Below are positions 34,825 through 42,920 of a stretch of 64,000 bases of DNA, piece by piece. The stretch is from G965202915 sp965202915 (GTDB taxonomy: Bacteria; Pseudomonadota; Gammaproteobacteria; Eutrophobiales; Eutrophobiaceae), in the NCBI GenBank assembly GCA_965202915.1, contig OZ241847.1:1426001-1490000 (forward strand), in the 5' to 3' direction. Each line of letters opens with the position of its first letter. Positions within the stretch are counted from its first letter, which is position 1. Under the pieces are notes generated by a model. It searched no databases. It worked only from the letters and a program-made list of their open reading frames with translations, and was not told the DNA's origin. The translations under genes and the position numbers were made by a program.

Positions 34825-35244
34825 TTATCGTAACCGTAATCCATCATAGAATGTTTCTGGAATAGAATCCCAGCACCATATCCCGATATCGGATCTGATA
34901 AATGTATCTGATATTTCCTCAAAGGCTTTGAGTTTCTGCATCTCTTTCATCATTCTCTCAGACTTAGCGAGCGTATCTTCAGAGAGAAACTCGTATTTAT
35001 CATCCTCTAGAAATGTCCTTTCATTACCACTGGCACCATGATAATATTGAAGTATCTCATCAGTCCATTTTTTGTGTAAAACATTGATGGTAGCAGTACA
35101 AAAGTCTGCCCTAAAAACTGATAACAAATATTCGCTACCTCCTCTTTCAAGTTTCTCCAGTTTTTTCAACTTATCAGCCGCAAAACTCTGAGGAACCATA
35201 ATCAGAACACTCAATACAATAAAGAAAAATTTCACGATATACAA
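34825..35244 (-). CDS. small secreted protein of unknown function
   Basis: 139 residues with a clear signal peptide (MYIVKFFFIVLSVLIMVPQS, cleaved after SFA). The mature part is charged and helical (DKLKKLEKLERGGSEYLLSV, SERMMKEMQKLKAFEEISDT) with two Cys (FCTATIN, WCWDSIP) that could form a disulfide. No family was recognised. GC content is far below that of the flanking chromosome, which suggests transfer. It has its own terminator, and a broken duplicate of its 5' end lies at 34551-34630. Confidence 0.7.
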   Translation of the reverse strand: MYIVKFFFIVLSVLIMVPQSFAADKLKKLEKLERGGSEYLLSVFRADFCTATINVLHKKWTDEILQYYHGASGNERTFLEDDKYEFLSEDTLAKSERMMKEMQKLKAFEEISDTFIRSDIGIWCWDSIPETFYDGLRLR

Positions 35245-35335
35245 CTCCTTAATAGTTAATGTTCAACGAAAGTCATTATGACACTGATATACCACTTTGT
35301 ATGTGATTGTCAAAAGTGGGGTTCAAGCATCTAAG

Positions 35336-35578
35336 TCAGGCGGCGACCCGGTTTGATTCGGTCACCTCGATTCCCTCTTTGAATTTCACTCCCGTGATGA
35401 CTTTGGCCAGGTAGTTGAACCCTCGCTGTCGTCGCCAGTTCTGCTGCGCACACGTCCCCGGCTTGAACATCATGTGCGGCATCCCGTCTCTTGTCAAACA
35501 GCCCTTCGAGTGCTCGGTGCGATGCCGAATCGTCCCGAAGGCCGATTCAATCGGTTTGCTGAGAAATGGACCCCGCAA
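35336..35578 (-). pseudogene. C-terminal fragment of an IS256-family transposase
   Basis: 80 residues read PIESAFGTIRHRTEHSKGC and end with VITGVKFKEGIEVTESNRVA, the C-terminal block of mutator-type (IS256) transposases, which includes the last conserved Glu region. Upstream sequence diverges at once, so the catalytic DDE part is missing. Beyond the stop, the minus-strand sequence CCCCACTTTTGACAATCACA (about 35320-35301) looks like the right terminal inverted repeat of such elements. Confidence 0.75.
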
Positions 35579-35609
35579 GCCTGCTGTTTGGGGGCTGACC
35601 TGCCTGGCG
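35575..35609. repeat. 35-bp direct repeat (copy 1 of boundary motif)
   Basis: GCAAGCCTGCTGTTTGGGGG followed by CTGACCTGCCTGGCG; it recurs at 38802-38835 with about three differences. The first copy lies at the broken end of the IS256 remnant, the second just after the sulfotransferase gene. It may mark recombination edges. Confidence 0.7.
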
Positions 35610-35637
35610 GCTTCCGGCGATAAGTCTGACTGCCAGC

Positions 35638-35738
35638 AGTGATTGTTATCATATTGAGCCCTCCAAGCACCAATCTTTTACCCAATATTTTCATGGCGGC
35701 ATCGTTCCCTTCCAAAGAGCGACCAGTGCTGATTGCGT
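35638..35738. repeat. rearranged copy of the sulfotransferase leader, inverted core
   Basis: 35638-35691 is the reverse complement of 37802-37854 (the 25-nt core 35667-35691 is exact), yet the outer flanks (TGACTGCC(A/G)GC before; ATGGC(G/A)(G/A)CATC and CTTCCAAAGAGCGACC after) are in the same order as in the other copy. After 35738 the similarity to the sulfotransferase coding region ends. So this is a truncated leader plus the first codons, with the palindrome flipped. Confidence 0.75.
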
Positions 35739-35966
35739 ACAGAAAGAATAAATGCCCTTCTCACGCAGGTCCGGCAACGGCTGACTGCTATTGAGTTACC
35801 CGACTACCGTGCAATACCGCCGAATCCGGCCGACATGAAGCCAGAACGCTGGACCCCCGCCCCCTTCTCACCGCAGTGTCCTTCTTTCCCGCCATCCGGC
35901 ACGACGAATCCCTGCCGCGCCGGTATGAGCCCAGCCTATTGAGTTGAACCGTTGGCCTTTGGACTC

Positions 35967-36160
35967 GCCAGTCAAACAGCCCCTGCGGTATCCCAGCCGG
36001 GGGCGCCCGGTTTTCGGGTAACGCCCTGGGATCGCTGGTGTCGGCTTTGTGCTGATCAAGGCTCTGCTTGATCACCACCGGGCCTTCAATGCAGGCAGTG
36101 ACTTTCATAGTGTCCCACTCCGGCAGCCCCCGGCGTTTCAGGAAGCGGCCGACCCGACTT
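35967..36160 (-). pseudogene. C-terminal fragment of an IS91-type transposase
   Basis: The minus strand reads RFLKRRGLPEWDTMKVTACI then EGPVVIKQSLDQHKAD and ENRAPPAGIPQGLFDW. The pattern (M)(K/R)V-x-ACIEDP-x-VI followed by a proline-rich tail is the C terminus of IS91/Y2-type transposases. It is open only over this stretch, and both sides are unrelated. Its upstream edge coincides with the direct repeat at 36111-36309. Confidence 0.5.
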
Positions 36161-36309
36161 TTTTATGGTATTTTTGAGATTGTTGTAGAGTTTTAAACTT
36201 TTTTTAGGTTGGTTTGTGGCGTTGGAACGGCAACAGACGGCTTCTTTTGTTATTATTGGTTGAAAGTTTGTTTAAGGGTTGTGGGATGTTTTGCGGATTC
36301 TTTATTTTG
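36111..36309. repeat. about 200-bp direct repeat, copy 2
   Basis: Second copy of 34322-34521. The AT-rich half ends just upstream of the hypothetical gene at 36374, as copy 1 ends just before the broken secreted-protein fragment (34551-34630). It may therefore carry shared regulatory sequence or simply be duplicated insertion debris. Confidence 0.85.
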
Positions 36310-36373
36310 AAATGGAAAAAAGAGTTTCCTTTTGCCAGGTCATAAAGTTGGTATGCGGATTCTTTATTTTAAA

Positions 36374-37039
36374 ATGAAAAAAGCCGCGTTACTTTCAGTT
36401 ATTTTATTATTCTGTAATTCCTGCTCAGTAAGTGGCTTTAGCTTTTTATGTTGGAATGAGAAAAAAACAGCAGCGATAGCCTTCAATTATGATTATTTAA
36501 TCGGGCAGGTCATTCTTGAAGACAGGCAATATTATACCCTTTTTGACTCTAAAAAAGAGCCTTTGAGTGCGGATATGCCCGGTGGCTCTTACAGACTTAC
36601 AATGGAAAAGGGTCAGATTATTGTGGAAGTTATACAGGATACTGTTTTGTGGAAGATGAAACTTCCTTCCGGAAAATTTGCGAATCCTGGTCATCAATTC
36701 AACCGATATGATATAGATAATCATGAAAAAATAAGGGCTTACGCTGCCACGTATCCTTTTTTATATAAATATGTTTTTGATACAGACTCTTTACAGCTGG
36801 TTTGGTCTGTCTCTCCCCTTTCCAAGCCTCGTTCCGCTCGAGAAATTAAATACACTCTTGACAGGAAAAATAATATGTTAAGTCCACAAAAAACAAAGGA
36901 TCTGACAGATAAAGAGGTTTTTTCCATTCTACAACCTGAAAACAAAACCCATACGAAAAATTTTGTTTATTGTGAGGATGAGTCATTTTCACTCAAAAGA
37001 ATCATCCGAACTATTTATATAATGTTTTCTTTTCATTAA
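36374..37039 (+). CDS. orphan secreted or lipoprotein, unknown function
   Basis: 221 residues from MKKAALLSVILLFCNSCSVS, a signal peptide with a weak lipobox (NSC). ATG 36332 and 36353 are in-frame alternatives. The mature protein is rich in Lys, Tyr and aromatic residues (YRLTMEKGQIIVEVIQDTVL, YPFLYKYVFDTDSLQLVWSV) and suggests a beta-rich domain. No family was recognised. Codon use is AT-rich, unlike the core genes. It sits between transposase debris on both sides. Confidence 0.6.
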   Translation: MKKAALLSVILLFCNSCSVSGFSFLCWNEKKTAAIAFNYDYLIGQVILEDRQYYTLFDSKKEPLSADMPGGSYRLTMEKGQIIVEVIQDTVLWKMKLPSGKFANPGHQFNRYDIDNHEKIRAYAATYPFLYKYVFDTDSLQLVWSVSPLSKPRSAREIKYTLDRKNNMLSPQKTKDLTDKEVFSILQPENKTHTKNFVYCEDESFSLKRIIRTIYIMFSFH

Positions 37040-37369
37040 GGTTATTTTAAATTGTTCTTAATTCCTGTTTCATCCGTACAATTTAAAGGTGGAAGCAGTT
37101 CAAGCCATAATCTTTGAGTTAGGCGTATAGGAAGAATAAACACCCTTTTCTGCGGCTTTCATCCTTTCGCTTTTTTACCTTTCGCTTGTGCGACGCCACA
37201 GCCTGGTAAGAAACAAGGGGTCTTCTATTTCTCAAAAAGAGTGGGAATGGTGTAACGGCTAACATGCCCGCTTTGGTTACTCCAATCCCAAAAATCTTAA
37301 AGGGCACAATATCGTTTGCCGCACTACTCTCTCTCATTCTCTTACTTCCACCCTGAAAGACTGGAGTAA
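37040..37369. other. gene-free stretch in the island
   Basis: No gene is supported. A piece around 37121-37150 (GCGTATAGGAAGAATAAA then CCCTTTTC) resembles 35735-35762, another sign of shuffled repeats. Confidence 0.4.
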
Positions 37370-37525
37370 CATGCACAAGGATACGCAAGCTCTGAAAAGC
37401 AGACTTCGCAATTCATTCATGCTGGTAGGTCTGAGCGAGCGGCTGGATGATTTTGCTTGCATGCTTTGTCGCATGATGGGTGCCCCCCGGGGTTCTCGGA
37501 CCTGCAAATAGGCATTCACGCCGCC
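37370..37525 (+). pseudogene. internal fragment of the sulfotransferase gene (duplicate)
   Basis: About 156 bp nearly identical to 38330-38486 inside the sulfotransferase gene. It encodes DTQALKSRLRNSFMLVGLSE and the following RLDDFACMLCRMMG before a small frame change near 37482 (GTGCCCCCCGGGG versus GTGGTCCCCCGGAG). It has no start, no PAPS-binding part and no C terminus. Confidence 0.85.
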
Positions 37526-37579
37526 CCAAAGGGTACGCCGGCGCTCATAGGGAACGGTTTGCCTGCGATACCGTGCAAC

Positions 37580-37740
37580 CGGTGCGCGACGCTACCCGTC
37601 GGTATGTATTTTTATTGACCCACGCTCGCGCTTCGCCCTCGCCGAATGGCTGGTGTTCTACTATACCGAACGCCCCCATCAGCCCCGGCCCTGCAATCCC
37701 CTGTACAATACCTGCTCAATACACAACCGGAGTGCCATAT
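37580..37740 (+). pseudogene. fragment of an rve-type (IS3/IS481-like) transposase
   Basis: Two frames give VRDATRRYVF (about 37583-37612) and RFALAEWLVFYYTERPHQPR (about 37625-37690). The second has the EFYNTERPHQS-like C-terminal signature of DDE integrase-core transposases. The rest of the gene is missing. Confidence 0.6.
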
Positions 37741-37755
37741 GTTATGGACTATACA

Positions 37756-37789
37756 TTGACTTGACTGCCGGCAGTGATTGCCATAATAT
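37756..37789 (+). promoter_or_regulatory. possible sigma-70 promoter of the sulfotransferase
   Basis: TTGACT (37761-37766), 17 bp, TAATAT (37784-37789). The -10 hexamer lies inside the left arm of the palindrome (37773-37801), so inversion of the palindrome could alter transcription. Confidence 0.4.
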
Positions 37790-37854
37790 TGAATCCTCCA
37801 AAAAATATTGGGTAAAAGATTGGTGCTTGGAGGGCCAATATCATGGCAATCACT
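37773..37854. repeat. imperfect palindrome in the sulfotransferase leader
   Basis: Left arm 37773-37801 (AGTGATTGCCATAATATTGA, TCCTCCAA at its end) and right arm 37827-37854 (its reverse complement begins AGTGATTGCCATGATATTGG) flank a 25-nt core. The right arm carries a Shine-Dalgarno sequence (GGAGGG, 37829-37834) and the start ATG at 37843. Part of it occurs inverted at 35638-35691. Confidence 0.8.
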
Positions 37855-38773
37855 ATGGCGACATCATCCCCTTCCAAAGAGCGACCGGTACTGATTTTTT
37901 TGCACCTGCACAAGACCGGGGGCTCCTCCTTGCGGAAATTATTACGAAATATTATTTTGGAACCCAGCATCTGGCTTGTTGGCAAGAGATTACGTGAATA
38001 AATTCATCGCTCTGCCGCAGGAGGAAAGAGACCGCTTTGATTTAATAATGGGCCATGTACCCTATGGTCTACACCGGTTTCTTAGCAGACCCTGTGTGTA
38101 TGTGATAGTGTTGCGCAATCCTTTGGCAAGATTCTGCTCGATTTATCGGCAATTGCTTAGACACTCTCCACGCTCTCGTGAATTGGCAGCGAGAAACTAC
38201 AGCATAGAAGATTTCCTGCAAGAAAAAGGATATCCTTGGTGGTTAGCGCAAAGATTCTTTGCCGATATGATTTTCACTCCCTGCGAGGATGGTGCAATAA
38301 AATGGGCAGGATGGCACGGAGAGAGCGACATGCTCAAGGATACGCAAGCTCTGAAAAACAGACTTCGCAATTCATTCATGCTGGTAGGTCTGAGCGAGCG
38401 GCTGGATGATTTTGCTTTCATGCTTTGTCGCATGATGGGGTGGTCCCCCGGAGTTCTCGGACATGAAAATAGGCATTCACGCCGCCTTTTGGATGAGCAG
38501 ATGCTGTCTCCGGAGCAGGTTGACAGAGCCAATAAAATACTGAGCACAGAGTGGGAGCTCTACCGGCATGCCGAGGAAATTTTTCAGAGAAAATGGAAAG
38601 AACTCAGCACGAGGGAGCGCATCTATGCAAACTGCTGGCGGCAGGCCAGTAAAACTATCAGATCCTTTCTGGCTATGCGCGGCCGCATGCTGCGGTTTCT
38701 AAGAGATGCCCCTCTTCCCTGCAGGCCGCTGTTCAGAGCCGTATACCTTTTTACGAGGAAATATGTGCGTTGA
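37843..38773 (+). pseudogene. sulfotransferase family gene, frameshifted
   Basis: The first frame (ATG 37843, SD GGAGGG 8 bp upstream) encodes RPVLIFLHLHKTGGSSLRKL, the 5'-phosphosulfate-binding loop of PAPS sulfotransferases, and stops at 38001. The body continues in another frame from about 37976 to 38773: DLIMGHVPYGLHRFLSRPCV and YVIVLRNPLARFCSIYRQLL, the latter with the 3'-phosphate-binding Arg/Ser. Joined, it would be about 310 residues, normal for sulfotransferase family 2. A one-base shift near 37950-37976 separates the halves: mutation or assembly error. PAPS would come from CysC. Confidence 0.78.
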
Positions 38774-38801
38774 TTGTGTCACATGGCATATTCCTCCCTT
38801 C

Positions 38802-38835
38802 TGCAAGCCTGCGGTTTGGGGCTGACCTGCTTGGC
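38802..38835. repeat. 35-bp direct repeat (copy 2 of boundary motif)
   Basis: GCAAGCCTGCGGTTTGGGG then CTGACCTGCTTGGCG; partner of 35575-35609. It lies 29 bp after the sulfotransferase stop, at the right edge of the island. The rest of 38774-39003 shows no gene. Confidence 0.7.
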
Positions 38836-39003
38836 GATTCTCTTCAGGCGTATGGTCTTAGATGCCCACTCACTCGTTGACAGGTATGCGCCTCCTCTTG
38901 TGCCGGATCGATGCCTTTTGCTATAGTTAAAGTCTGCGCCGGCGAGATGATGGTAAATGCCGGGGCATAGGCGCAATAAACACAAGCAAGACAGGAGAAA
39001 GCT

Positions 39004-39501
39004 ATGGCAACAATAACACTGCGGGGAACCGAAATACATACGAGTGGCCGACTGCCGGCCGTCGGTGAACAGGCACCCGATTTTCGGCTGGTAAATAGTG
39101 AGATGGAAGACGTGTCTCTTGGCACATATGGCGGCAGGAAGAAATTACTCAGCATCGTGCCCAGCCTGGATACGCCGGTATGCGCGACTTCGACAAAGAA
39201 ATTCAATGACGCGGCAGGCGGAAAAAGTGACGCGGTATTTTTGATAATTTCCGCCGATTTGCCGTTTGCAATGCAGCGCTTTTGTTCCGCCGAAGGCGCG
39301 GACAACGTGGTTTCCCTGGCCATGATGCGTTCAAAGAATTTCGCCGAGGATTACGGCGTGCTGATTGAGGATGGCCCGCTGGCGGGTATTACCGCAAGGG
39401 CGGTATTGGTGATTGATGAAAACGACCGGGTTATGCATGCGCAACTGGTGCCTGAAATTGCTCAAGAACCCGATTATGAGGCCGCGCTGGCGCTGATTTG
39501 A
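39004..39501 (+). CDS. tpx: thiol peroxidase Tpx
   Basis: 165 residues, an atypical 2-Cys peroxiredoxin. The peroxidatic Cys is in SLDTPVCATSTKKFN (near 60) and the resolving Cys in MQRFCSAEGADNVV (near 95). The N terminus GTEIHTSGRLPAVGEQAPDF is typical. It reduces alkyl hydroperoxides with thioredoxin, in cytosol or periplasm depending on species; no signal peptide here. A clear ribosome site (AGGAGA) precedes ATG 39004. Confidence 0.95.
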   Translation: MATITLRGTEIHTSGRLPAVGEQAPDFRLVNSEMEDVSLGTYGGRKKLLSIVPSLDTPVCATSTKKFNDAAGGKSDAVFLIISADLPFAMQRFCSAEGADNVVSLAMMRSKNFAEDYGVLIEDGPLAGITARAVLVIDENDRVMHAQLVPEIAQEPDYEAALALI

Positions 39502-39590
39502 TAATCGGGTTCACGACCATTGTGGCGGTGTGATCCCAAGAAACACGGTTTGCTTTGTTGCAACGGTTTAACGACCACAGCGACATCATT

Positions 39591-39953
39591 ATGGCGTTTC
39601 AGGCACAACAGGGGATAAAGCGGCTGGTCGACGCCTGCCGTTATTCCATGGCGGGATTTAAGACGGCTTATCATAATGAACAGGGCTTTCGGCAGGAATG
39701 CCTGCTGACGCCGGCGTTGATTCCCCTGGCTTTCTGGCTGGGGAACACCGGTCTTGAACAGGCGGTGTTAGTCGGTGTCTGGTTGCTGGTGCTGATCGTT
39801 GAGCTGCTCAACTCCGGCATTGAAGCGGTCGTCGACCGGATTGGGCCGGAACGGCATAAACTGTCGGCGCGCGCCAAAGATATGGGCTCCGCCGCGGTAT
39901 TGCTTGCACTGATTAACGCCGTGGTGATCTGGATATTGGTGATACTGTTTTAG
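39591..39953 (+). CDS. dgkA: diacylglycerol kinase DgkA
   Basis: 120 residues, the usual size. Three membrane segments and the active-site stretch ELLNSGIEAVVDRIG near 72, followed by ARAKDMGSAAVLLALINAVV. It recycles diacylglycerol to phosphatidic acid in the inner membrane. ATG 39591 (MAFQAQQGIKRLVDACRYSM) fits the family better than the earlier start at 39555. Confidence 0.93.
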   Translation: MAFQAQQGIKRLVDACRYSMAGFKTAYHNEQGFRQECLLTPALIPLAFWLGNTGLEQAVLVGVWLLVLIVELLNSGIEAVVDRIGPERHKLSARAKDMGSAAVLLALINAVVIWILVILF

Positions 39954-39964
39954 GGTGACGATCT

Positions 39965-40723
39965 TTATTCAGGCGGCGGTCGGTCGGAACAAACCGGACA
40001 CGCCGGATCTTTATTGAGTTTTGCCTGGCAGATCTCCATCTCCAGGCAGTCCAGCATCAATAGCCGGCCCTGCAGGGTCTTGCCTATGCCCATCAACAGC
40101 TTCAATACTTCATTGGCCTGGATACTGCCAATGATACCAAGCAGCGGCGCAATCACTCCGTTGGCGGTACAGCTTTCCTCCGCCATGATCTCATCATTGT
40201 AAAGGCAGCGATAGCATGGGGATTGCGGGTCGGCGGGATTAAAGACGCTGATTTGTCCTTCGAAGCGAATTGCGGCACCGGATACTAATGGCGTTTTTGT
40301 TTGTACGCAGGCGCTATTCAACGCAAACCGGGTCTTAAAATTATCACTGGCGTCGACCACGATATCCGTGGTTGTTACGGTATTTGTTAATTCATCACCC
40401 ACCAGTTCATGATCGATTGTGGTGACGTTTATTTCTGGATTCAAGGCCCTTAGGCGCTCATCGGCGGAATCGATCTTCTTGCGGCCTACGTCGCCGGTAA
40501 AATGGATGATTTGTCTTTGCAGGTTGGATAAATCAACGGTGTCAAAATCGACCAGTATCAGCCGGCCCACGCCGGCCGCGGCCAGATACATGCTGACCGG
40601 GGAACCCAGGCCGCCCAGGCCGACAATCAGAGCCGTCGCGTTTGCCAGCTTATCCTGGCCCGCCGCGTCAATTTCCGGCAGCATCATTTGCCGGCTGTAT
40701 CGCAGTAATTGTTCGTCATTCAT
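39965..40723 (-). CDS. moeB: molybdopterin-synthase adenylyltransferase MoeB
   Basis: 252 residues, E1-like fold. The ATP site is IVGLGGLGSPVSMYLAAAGV near 33 with the Arg finger QRQIIHFTGDVG. Zinc cysteines are in PCYRCLYND near 172 and ACPVCSDRP at the C terminus. The crossover Cys region is ESCTANGVIAPLLGIIGSIQ. It adenylates the MoaD C terminus in molybdenum cofactor synthesis, or ThiS, since HesA/MoeB/ThiF proteins are hard to separate. It overlaps prmC by 4 bp. Relevant to SoxC in this window. Confidence 0.9.
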   Translation of the reverse strand: MNDEQLLRYSRQMMLPEIDAAGQDKLANATALIVGLGGLGSPVSMYLAAAGVGRLILVDFDTVDLSNLQRQIIHFTGDVGRKKIDSADERLRALNPEINVTTIDHELVGDELTNTVTTTDIVVDASDNFKTRFALNSACVQTKTPLVSGAAIRFEGQISVFNPADPQSPCYRCLYNDEIMAEESCTANGVIAPLLGIIGSIQANEVLKLLMGIGKTLQGRLLMLDCLEMEICQAKLNKDPACPVCSDRPPPE

Positions 40724-41577
40724 TGATCATCACGCTGGGCATTGGCAACACCGGTGAATAAGCCAAACGATACCCGGTCGAGATTGGCATAATCGGGTAT
40801 GGTGGTGACTGACTGATAACCGTGTTGCCGATAAAGCGCTCTTAGTGGACGGCCCTGATCGCAACCGTGCTCGAGCACAAGCATTGCATTCAGGTTAAGA
40901 TGGTGAACCGCATTTTCGACAATATGATCGAATGCTTCCATACCGTTTTCCCCGGCTATCAATGCGCCGGCGGGTTCGCATTGCAACCGGCATAGATGGG
41001 GATCGTCCTTGGCAATATACGGCGGATTGCTGATGATCAGGTCAAATTTCCGGTTTTCCAGGGTTTGAAACCAGGAGCAACTTAAAAACCTGAGGTTATC
41101 AACCTTGTGCATACGGGCGTTATCAATTGCAACCGCCAACGCCAACGGGTCCACCTCAGTGGCAAAAATTTCACTGCCGGGTTTTTCCTTTGCAAGAGCG
41201 ACCGCCACCGCACCGCTGCCGGTTCCAAGCTCCAGTATTCGGGGATGATCATGGTCCGCCAATAAATTCAGCGCGGTTTCCACCAGGTGTTCGGTCTCCG
41301 GACGCGGGATCAGGGTGTGTTGATTGACCTTAAAGTCCAAAGACCAGAATTCTTTATGGCCGCTAAGATAGGCAACCGGGCAACCGGCGGTGCGTTTATC
41401 TATCAGGGCCCGGAATTTTTTAACCGCAGGCGCCGAAACGACTCGCTTTGAATGGGCATAAATTGCCGCCCGGTCGATATTCAATACCGCGGCCAGGATT
41501 ATCTCGCTATCGAGCCGGGCGGTATCAAATGAGGCCAGTGTATTACTCGCCATTTTAATGAGTTCATTAATTTGCAT
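40720..41577 (-). CDS. prmC: peptide chain release factor N5-glutamine methyltransferase PrmC
   Basis: 285 residues. SAM-binding ILELGTGSGAVAVALAKE near 115 and the catalytic NPPY in FDLIISNPPYIAKDDPH near 184. It methylates the Gln of the GGQ motif in release factors. It lies directly downstream of prfA (21-bp gap), the standard order prfA-prmC. Confidence 0.95.
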   Translation of the reverse strand: MQINELIKMASNTLASFDTARLDSEIILAAVLNIDRAAIYAHSKRVVSAPAVKKFRALIDKRTAGCPVAYLSGHKEFWSLDFKVNQHTLIPRPETEHLVETALNLLADHDHPRILELGTGSGAVAVALAKEKPGSEIFATEVDPLALAVAIDNARMHKVDNLRFLSCSWFQTLENRKFDLIISNPPYIAKDDPHLCRLQCEPAGALIAGENGMEAFDHIVENAVHHLNLNAMLVLEHGCDQGRPLRALYRQHGYQSVTTIPDYANLDRVSFGLFTGVANAQRDDQ

Positions 41578-41598
41578 CGCCGAGCTACGCCTTGTTTA

Positions 41599-42684
41599 TC
41601 AACAGCCGGCGCCGGCCAATAAATCCGCCTGGTACTCATTAGTCAACGGCTCAATCAGCAGATCAAGATTGCCGCCCAATATCTCTTCAAGCCGGTACAG
41701 CGTCAAATTAATACGATGATCGGTCACCCTTCCCTGGGGAAAATTATAGGTGCGGATACGCTCGGAACGGTCACCGCTTCCTATCAAAACGCGGCGGTTT
41801 TCGGCTTGTTCGGATTGTTGTTTTTCGCGTTCGGCACTTAATAGTTTCGCCTGTAACAATGACATCGCCCGCGCCCGGTTTTTATGCTGCGAACGCTCGT
41901 CCTGGCATTCCACCACCACGCCGGTGGGCAAATGGGTTATGCGAATAGCCGAATCAGTTTTGTTGACGTGCTGGCCGCCGGCGCCGGATGCACGATATGT
42001 ATCGATGCGCAAATCGGCGCTATTGATCTTGATTTCGTCGACTTTATCAACTTCAGGCAACACCGCCACCGTACACGCCGAGGTGTGAATTCTGCCCTGG
42101 GACTCGGTTTCCGGGACGCGCTGCACCCGGTGGGCACCGGATTCAAATTTCAATTTTGAATAAACCCTGTCACCAATAACGCGCATGATGATCTCTTTAT
42201 AACCGTCGAGGGCACTGGCGGTGGCACTGATATGTTCCATCTTCCAGCCTTTATTTTCAGCATAATTACCGTACATGCACATCAAGTCGCCGGCAAATAA
42301 CGCCGCCTCCTCCCCGCCGGTGCCGGCGCGGATCTCCAAAAATATATTGCCGTCGTCGGCCTGGTCCTTTGGCAACAATAATTGTTGTAACTGCCGTTCC
42401 AGCAGCGCGTGTTTCTCGGTCGCCTGTTTTAGCTCTTCCTCGGCCATTGCCCGGATATCCCGGTCATGCTCCTGCCGCATTTCTTCAGCCGCTTTAATGT
42501 CATCCAGGTTTGCCTGATAGCGATTAAAGCACTCTATTATCGGGGAGATATCCGCGGACTCACGCGACAGATCGCGAAACCGATCCTGATCACTAATCAC
42601 ATCCGGATCGGACAGCAAGGCAAAGAGTTCTTGCTGGCGTTCGAGTAACTGTTCCAGTACGGAATTCTTTATGAGATTTTGCAT
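41599..42684 (-). CDS. prfA: peptide chain release factor 1
   Basis: 361 residues. The GGQ loop is SGAGGQHVNKTDSAIRIT near 230, and the codon-recognition tripeptide lies in RVPETESQGRIHTSA near 187 (PxT as in RF1). It terminates translation at UAA and UAG. hemA, usually just upstream in gammaproteobacteria, is not present; a 236-bp AT-rich spacer precedes it. Confidence 0.97.
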   Translation of the reverse strand: MQNLIKNSVLEQLLERQQELFALLSDPDVISDQDRFRDLSRESADISPIIECFNRYQANLDDIKAAEEMRQEHDRDIRAMAEEELKQATEKHALLERQLQQLLLPKDQADDGNIFLEIRAGTGGEEAALFAGDLMCMYGNYAENKGWKMEHISATASALDGYKEIIMRVIGDRVYSKLKFESGAHRVQRVPETESQGRIHTSACTVAVLPEVDKVDEIKINSADLRIDTYRASGAGGQHVNKTDSAIRITHLPTGVVVECQDERSQHKNRARAMSLLQAKLLSAEREKQQSEQAENRRVLIGSGDRSERIRTYNFPQGRVTDHRINLTLYRLEEILGGNLDLLIEPLTNEYQADLLAGAGC

Positions 42685-42920
42685 CGATGCTTTATGTATA
42701 GGGCCAATGTATGATGATTCTAGAACATTCCGGCCATATTTCCCGCTCTTCGATACACAAGGAAAATAATCCCGCCAGGCTCTGTTTATATTAATATTCC
42801 AATATTGGGTGGATAAGCAAAATTATATTATGTGGAAATATGTGGAAAAACGACTGGGGAAGTCTTAACCGCCAATGGCTGTCAACTCTCCGGGTTTTGG
42901 CTGCCCCCATTCCGCACGTT

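Noticed and set aside
35638..35691. Rho-independent terminator
   Set aside because: The inverted-repeat partner arm is missing in this copy, so no stable stem forms; its relation to the sulfotransferase leader explains it better.
34089..38770. An active insertion sequence
   Set aside because: All transposase pieces are short, frameshifted or lack catalytic residues, and no element with two matching ends was found.
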